Assembly (NCBI RefSeq): GCF_946478805.1
Contig: NZ_CAMLDC010000017.1
Span: 38,240 to 102,239, forward strand
DNA: 64,000 nt
Direction: 5' to 3'
Source: an uncultured Fluviicola sp.
GTDB lineage: Bacteria > Bacteroidota > Bacteroidia > Flavobacteriales > Crocinitomicaceae
Position numbers and translations under genes: made by a program. Below, in pieces: positions 60,045 to 64,000 of this stretch (positions are counted from its first letter, which is position 1; each line of letters opens with the position of its first letter). The notes below the pieces were generated by a model that was not told where the DNA came from, ran no database searches, and saw only the letters and a list, made by a program, of their open reading frames with translations.

Positions 60045-61547
60045 TTATCTTCCCCTCAAAACTCCCATTACCGCCAGGAACATTTCCGGATCCTTAATAG
60101 CGATATTGTAGGCTTTCTTTCGATCGTGAAATACCTCAAATGCAGTGGAAACAACTTCTGTGCTTCCGGATTCATAGTATTTCACATTGTAACCGAAGTA
60201 ACCTCCCATTTCCCCGGATGCAGGTAAATCCGTATCATAGCGCATCTCATCCCTGGAAATCACATACGGAATCGTAAATGGAAAAATACGTTTCAAATCC
60301 TTACCCTGAGACCTGTCCCTCATCAATTGTTGCAGCCTGATCCAGTACGGAGCTTCCGAATTATTTTCAAGATGATGTCCGAATTCATGTATGATCATTC
60401 CCTTACTGCTTGAATACTTTCCTAAATGGATCACTCCGCTGTTCTGATATGGCCTGGTAATCCATCCATCCACTTGCACATATACTTCACCCGCATGATT
60501 CAATACGGCCGGTGAAACAATCCCGCGAATCTCAGTCCATGCATCCCGCACTTTCGGGCGGATCCAGGTATCTTCTTCATCGAAATCATTTCCATCAGCA
60601 TCCAGGATTCCATCGTTCAGGCTTCGGCCATCCCATATGTTATCATCGTCTTCCTGCTCCACCAAAGGAAGCTGGTAAATAAAATTGAGAAGCTTCGGTT
60701 TCAGGTAGTTTTCCAAAATCCGCGAGGCGAGATCGAGGCTGACATCCGGACTATTCATCGTTTCCCGGATTGCAGTTGCCAATCTGAAGTATATTTCTTC
60801 CTGGGACTCCGATTGAAATGCTTCCCGTAGGACCTGGTTTGCGATACTGGTTCCAATATCCAGGTCGGTCTGCTCCGGACCAAAAAATCCCGCTTTCGGA
60901 GTTTGGTACTGGACATCTTCATCTCCGTCAAAACCAAAATCGAAATTCTGGTCCCGGTGAACCAACTGAGCCAGGTACTCTTCTGCTTTCGCCCGGTTCC
61001 GTGACTTCAGGTAGAAATATTTTACCGTATCATTTACATTGTTCCTGTCCCTGGTCATTTTAGCGAACCCCTGTTTGAAATAACTGGCCTCATAGGTTTC
61101 GCTATTGTTTCCGGATTGTTGTGCTTGTCTGACCGCTTTTTGTACCAAAGCTATTGCATTCGGAATCGCAGCAATCTGGTTCCGGGTGAACCCGGGAATC
61201 TGTTGCACATGGAGATCATAATCGCGTGCCTGCCGATAAATATTCAGTGACACCGCATTCGGGTCAACGTTCCGCTCTATCTCGGCTTTAGTTTCCTGTC
61301 CATGTGGTGTGTTCTTACTCGCACGGTCATCCAATATTTCCGACAAAGGTTTCGGTTGTTGAAACTGGATCGGATTTGCGATTTCTGAATTCGAGGCTAA
61401 TTCCTGTATTTTTTTGAGTTGGGCAGTTTCCGGCCGATTGTCGCTGAACGAAGCCTGTGACTCATTCCTTTTCTTCCGGGAGCGAGAACCGGTATTTGTC
61501 GTCGATTTACCTTTGTTACCGCGTGCCTGATTCACATACGAGTGCAT
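60045..61547 (-). CDS. Putative zinc metallopeptidase with DNRPE N-terminal motif (injection-system cargo candidate)
   Basis: The 500-residue protein has no signal peptide. Its disordered basic N-terminus (residues 1-35, NKGKSTTNTGSRSRKKRNES) is followed by SFSDNRPETAQLKKIQELASNS (D36-N-R-P-E40). I remember this motif from Bacteroidota proteins that often carry DUF4157 or toxin domains and are linked to contractile injection systems. The C-terminal domain has the zincin motif H387-E388-F-G-H391-H in KGMIIHEFGHHLENNSEAP. A likely third ligand is Glu464 or Glu471 in GSTEVVSTAFEVF. The middle (about 90-330) is helical and unrecognised. No injection-system genes are in the window. Confidence 0.8.
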   Translation of the reverse strand: MHSYVNQARGNKGKSTTNTGSRSRKKRNESQASFSDNRPETAQLKKIQELASNSEIANPIQFQQPKPLSEILDDRASKNTPHGQETKAEIERNVDPNAVSLNIYRQARDYDLHVQQIPGFTRNQIAAIPNAIALVQKAVRQAQQSGNNSETYEASYFKQGFAKMTRDRNNVNDTVKYFYLKSRNRAKAEEYLAQLVHRDQNFDFGFDGDEDVQYQTPKAGFFGPEQTDLDIGTSIANQVLREAFQSESQEEIYFRLATAIRETMNSPDVSLDLASRILENYLKPKLLNFIYQLPLVEQEDDDNIWDGRSLNDGILDADGNDFDEEDTWIRPKVRDAWTEIRGIVSPAVLNHAGEVYVQVDGWITRPYQNSGVIHLGKYSSSKGMIIHEFGHHLENNSEAPYWIRLQQLMRDRSQGKDLKRIFPFTIPYVISRDEMRYDTDLPASGEMGGYFGYNVKYYESGSTEVVSTAFEVFHDRKKAYNIAIKDPEMFLAVMGVLRGR

Positions 61548-61669
61548 AGCTTAATGGATTTGTGCATATTAAATATAGGGAATTTTTAATTCTACAAATT
61601 CAGTTTTTTCCACAAAAAAAGACGATCCGTTTTCTCAGACCGCCTTTTAGCAACTTAGTGGAAAATCCC

Positions 61670-62599
61670 TTACACCGGGCAAATCGTTGTTCCGGAGCAA
61701 GTCCCCTGCATATAGCGATATCCGCAGCTCGCATGATGTGCATCCCCGATAGCTGACAAGTCAAAAAACAGAATTTTCTCTACGATTTCTCCCATTCTCA
61801 AAGGAAGCAATAGATCTGCTTCAATGGTGTTATATGGTTTTGCTACCGCTGAAGAATCAATATACATCAAACTTCCTACCGGCTGGTAATCATATGCTTT
61901 CATTTCATTCAACTTAGTCACAAAGGAAACGGGCAGATCCGGAATGGCTTCCAAAAGAGTAATGAATTCACTATCAGGAGGTAAAAGCGGTACAATATCC
62001 AAATAGTTCTCGTAGCGCACATGATTGGGAAAAGTTTCATTGTACACATTCATAAAATCTGTATTTCCACAATTCGGACCGGCAAAAGTGATCGTTTGGG
62101 TAATATTCAGCCTGTAAGCATTCTTAAAATACATGGCTGCAATCGGGGCAATTCCACCTCCTTTACTGTGCCCGGTAATGTAGATCGGGAGCGAAGCAGT
62201 TGGATCAAGTGCCTGGATAGCATCAACAATTCCACCTCTTAACAAGTTCAAAGCGAAGAGAAATCCTTCATGCACCTCTCCCGGAAGTTCAATATTGCTG
62301 GTTGTCGGAGCCATGAAATCCTGCAACCAATCGAAAAAAGAGTCCCAATTCAAAGCGGGAGGAAGAGTTCCCCGGAAAGCCACGATAATTCCGTTTGCTG
62401 TTTGTCCCACAAGTGCAGCTTCTATTTGGTCTGCAGTCACGATATACGGATCTCCGATAAAACCGACAGCATCGTATTGATTTTGAAAGGGAGAATCGGA
62501 ACCTAGCGGGTTGTACTGCCCACTTGGATCTGTAGGACTGATTGCGTAAGCTGAGGCAGATGCACACAGCAACTGACATGGTAATGAAATGTTACTCAT
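61670..62599 (-). CDS. Class 3 lipase family protein
   Basis: The 309-residue alpha/beta hydrolase has the lipase 3 triad: Ser145 in YITGHSKGGGIAP, Asp201 in YENYLDIVPLLPP and His288/289 in DAHHASCGYRYMQ. The preceding blocks GIIVAFRGTLPP and PGEVHEGFLFALNLL are typical. It hydrolyses acyl esters. The N-terminus (MSNISLPCQLLCASASAYAIS) is only weakly hydrophobic and lacks basic residues, so a classical signal peptide is doubtful. It lies 122 bases upstream of the DNRPE metallopeptidase gene on the same strand; the two may be co-transcribed. A -7-like TATTTTTG (minus strand, 62633-62640) lies upstream. Confidence 0.9.
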   Translation of the reverse strand: MSNISLPCQLLCASASAYAISPTDPSGQYNPLGSDSPFQNQYDAVGFIGDPYIVTADQIEAALVGQTANGIIVAFRGTLPPALNWDSFFDWLQDFMAPTTSNIELPGEVHEGFLFALNLLRGGIVDAIQALDPTASLPIYITGHSKGGGIAPIAAMYFKNAYRLNITQTITFAGPNCGNTDFMNVYNETFPNHVRYENYLDIVPLLPPDSEFITLLEAIPDLPVSFVTKLNEMKAYDYQPVGSLMYIDSSAVAKPYNTIEADLLLPLRMGEIVEKILFFDLSAIGDAHHASCGYRYMQGTCSGTTICPV

Positions 62600-62706
62600 A
62601 ATGAATAGTGTTGGTTTAAATTATTTATCTTACAAAAATAAAAGCAAAACTGAAACAGAAGCAGTTAGGAACCCAATTTCGATCATCTATTTTCAATCGG
62701 TCCGTG

Positions 62707-62714
62707 TAATTTTG
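62707..62714 (+). promoter_or_regulatory. Possible -7 element
   Basis: TAATTTTG matches TAnnTTTG and lies 63 bases before the start at 62778. No clear -33 element at the expected distance. Confidence 0.35.
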
Positions 62715-62777
62715 GTAAGTTCCTGTTCTATTCTTAATTTCAACCTGAACAAACACAGTACTATTTCGGAGACGATC

Positions 62778-63395
62778 ATGATATTTGAAAAAGAGTTTAA
62801 GGATGCTTTGGTCAATTTGCCTGTAAAGGAAAAGGATAAATTGCTTTTGAGGTTATTGAAGAAAGATGTCCCGTTAGCAGACCAGCTTTATTTTGAATTA
62901 GTCAGTACACAAACGGTGGAAGGCCGCCGGGCTGAATTGGAGGTGATGGTTTCAAAACGCGTAGCAAGCATGAGCAAACACCGCTTCTCGAATCACGATC
63001 TCCTGTCCGATATGCGCTCCTTGAGCGGAGAGATCACTAAACAGGTGAAGATCACTAAGGACAAATTCGGAGAAATCAGCCTCAATCTGTTAATGCTCAA
63101 CGAAATAATCCATGCAAACAACCAGACAATTGCGAATTATTCAAGAATAAAAGGACATAAATTCAGTTTGTATGTCCTTGCCCGTGTTTTCAAAATACTG
63201 ATCCTGATTCAAGCCATGCATGAAGATTACCTGGCAGATTTCAGGTCAGACATGGAACGATTGGGAGAACTGATCCAGGCAAACCGGCTGTTGAATCAAG
63301 CTGCGATTCACTATGGTGTGGATTTAGACTGGCTGCTTTCCGGAGAAATTCCGGAAGACATCAAACAACGCCAAGCTACTTTGAAGAAGCCCTAA
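62778..63395 (+). CDS. Conserved Bacteroidota hypothetical protein
   Basis: The 205-residue helical protein (EFKDALVNLPVKEKDKLLLRLLKKDVPLADQLYFELVSTQTVEGRRAELE, then LLSDMRSLSGEITKQVKITKDKFGEISLNLLMLNEII) matches a family I remember from many Bacteroidota genomes without an assigned function. Heptad-like hydrophobic spacing suggests helical bundles. The start at 62778 is supported by CGGAGA seven bases upstream and by the family start MIFEKEF; the longer frame from 62589 overlaps the divergent lipase gene. Confidence 0.83.
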   Translation: MIFEKEFKDALVNLPVKEKDKLLLRLLKKDVPLADQLYFELVSTQTVEGRRAELEVMVSKRVASMSKHRFSNHDLLSDMRSLSGEITKQVKITKDKFGEISLNLLMLNEIIHANNQTIANYSRIKGHKFSLYVLARVFKILILIQAMHEDYLADFRSDMERLGELIQANRLLNQAAIHYGVDLDWLLSGEIPEDIKQRQATLKKP

Positions 63396-63503
63396 ACCCA
63401 GCGGGGAAGAGGCTTTCACATTCTTTAACAATTAAAAAAAATAGCTTGCTGTAACATATCAGGGATGAGTTGGTCTTACGGGAAACCAATAACAATTTTA
63501 GAT

Positions 63504-63833
63504 ATGAAAGCAACAATCCTATTTATCGCACTATTTTTAACTACTACCGGTTCATTCGTTTTCGCAGGAAACGGTGACAATTTATTGGATCGCATCATGC
63601 ACCGCAAAATTTCCTATCCGGAGTCACTTCGTGCAAAAGGAATCGAAACTACGGTTTACGTAAAAGTGCGTGTGATTTCAGAAAGTCAAATAGAAATAAT
63701 AGAAATAGCTTCAGCATCTGATGAGATGAAAGCCGCAATCGAAAAACAAGTGCAACAAATCAAGATCAGAGTACCCCAAAATTTGATCGGAAACACCTTC
63801 AATTACACATTCAAATTTCAGGTACAGAAATAG
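63504..63833 (+). CDS. Secreted protein with TonB C-terminal-like domain
   Basis: The 109-residue protein has a signal peptide (ATILFIALFLTTTGSFVFAG). A domain like the TonB C-terminus follows: ISYPESLRAKGIETTVYVKVRVISESQIEIIEIASASDEMKAAIEKQVQQIKI, with the YP...A...G...V.V.....G.......S....L...V. pattern. Because it lacks a membrane anchor it is not an energy transducer itself; such stand-alone periplasmic domains are common in Bacteroidota and of unknown role. The start at 63504 is set by the signal peptide. Confidence 0.83.
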   Translation: MKATILFIALFLTTTGSFVFAGNGDNLLDRIMHRKISYPESLRAKGIETTVYVKVRVISESQIEIIEIASASDEMKAAIEKQVQQIKIRVPQNLIGNTFNYTFKFQVQK

Positions 63834-63870
63834 TCGACTATATTCGAATTTACTGAAAGATGAGGAAATG

Positions 63871-63897
63871 AAACGGCTAAAAATGGCCGTTTTTTTT
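63871..63897 (+). terminator. Rho-independent terminator
   Basis: AAACGGC and GCCGTTT form a 7-base stem around an 8-base loop, followed by T-run. It lies 38 bases after the TonB-C-like gene. Confidence 0.88.
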
Positions 63898-63919
63898 GTT
63901 TATATAGTCTCTGGTGATT

Positions 63920-64000
63920 TTAACCGCAAAAGACGCGAAGAGCACGAAGGCTTTTTATTTCCTAAGTGGTGTACACATTTTAACCACAAAGGACGCGAAG
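63920..64000. repeat. Two copies of the ACCGCAAAGGACGCGAAG element at the window edge
   Basis: TTAACCGCAAAAGACGCGAAGAGCACGAAGG and TTAACCACAAAGGACGCGAAG are two direct copies about 58 bases apart; the second runs into the right window edge. They belong to the same dispersed family as the copies at 7552, 50251 and 58117. Confidence 0.75.

Noticed and set aside
61625..61655. Terminator between lipase and metallopeptidase genes
   Set aside because: The arms around AAAAGACG and CCGCCTTTT pair only with mismatches, so I did not call it; co-transcription stays open.

Overview
The window looks like a chromosomal segment of a Bacteroidota bacterium, most likely of the order Flavobacteriales. Four secreted proteins end in type IX secretion (T9SS) type A sorting domains and one carries SprB-type repeats. 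Several upstream regions hold the Bacteroidota promoter element TAnnTTTG. Lineage-typical families are present: BshA, DUF5606, DUF6702, DUF6132, LytS/LytTR and a polymorphic-toxin-23-type secreted protein. A Fluviicola/Crocinitomicaceae-like organism is my guess from overall resemblance and was not tested. I see no plasmid, phage or insertion-sequence backbone. The window is mostly ordinary chromosome with a few accessory-looking, AT-rich genes.

Layout. 0-9 kb: 3' end of bshA, a membrane hypothetical, a T9SS cargo protein, then a same-strand run (DUF1569, secreted hypothetical, TPR, DUF695, SRPBCC membrane protein), an AT-rich unknown gene on the other strand and a VOC protein. 9-14 kb: a carotenoid/retinol-type FAD oxidoreductase, then a compact sulfur/redox group (DUF2892, DUF6132, two rhodaneses, thioredoxin) behind a GTGAC-N4-GTCAC operator-like site, a two-motif aspartic protease and a nitroreductase. 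14-20 kb: pentapeptide protein, AT-rich membrane protein, tRNA-Met, ICMT-like methyltransferase, START-like protein, acyltransferase 3, and an M3 oligopeptidase bracketed by two very long palindromes. 20-31 kb: DUF5606 protein with a histone-like tail, two divergent S8 proteases, NTF2-like protein, aromatic-tract secreted protein, yidC and pyrG. 31-40 kb: toxin-23-like protein, LytS/LytTR two-component pair, CvfB-like S1 protein, universal stress protein, metallophosphoesterase, and a tightly coupled phospholipid operon (inactive-looking alpha/beta hydrolase, CDP-alcohol phosphatidyltransferase, CdsA, PlsC). 40-50 kb: two large T9SS proteins, FMN reductase, hypotheticals, M1 peptidase plus DUF6702, transaldolase-like fsa. 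50-58 kb: SRP RNA, DinB-like protein, rpe, L,D-transpeptidase, rhomboid, class IV aminotransferase, Dph6-like protein, AI-2E transporter, GNAT. 58-64 kb: CREST/ceramidase-like membrane protein, lipoprotein, membrane protein, a metallopeptidase with a DNRPE N-terminal motif, a class 3 lipase, a conserved Bacteroidota hypothetical and a TonB-C-like secreted protein.

Most promising for follow-up: the phospholipid operon, whose transferase has two of the four usual catalytic Asp replaced by Asn and whose hydrolase-fold partner lacks the nucleophile; the DNRPE-motif metallopeptidase next to a lipase, which resembles cargo of contractile injection systems; the sulfur-relay operon with its operator; and several families of intergenic repeats (AATTnnn heptamers, GTTCAA hairpins, CGCAGAGGACGC-type purine-rich elements, long palindromes) that mark gene ends. 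All functional calls come from reading the sequence and remembered family features; no database search was possible.
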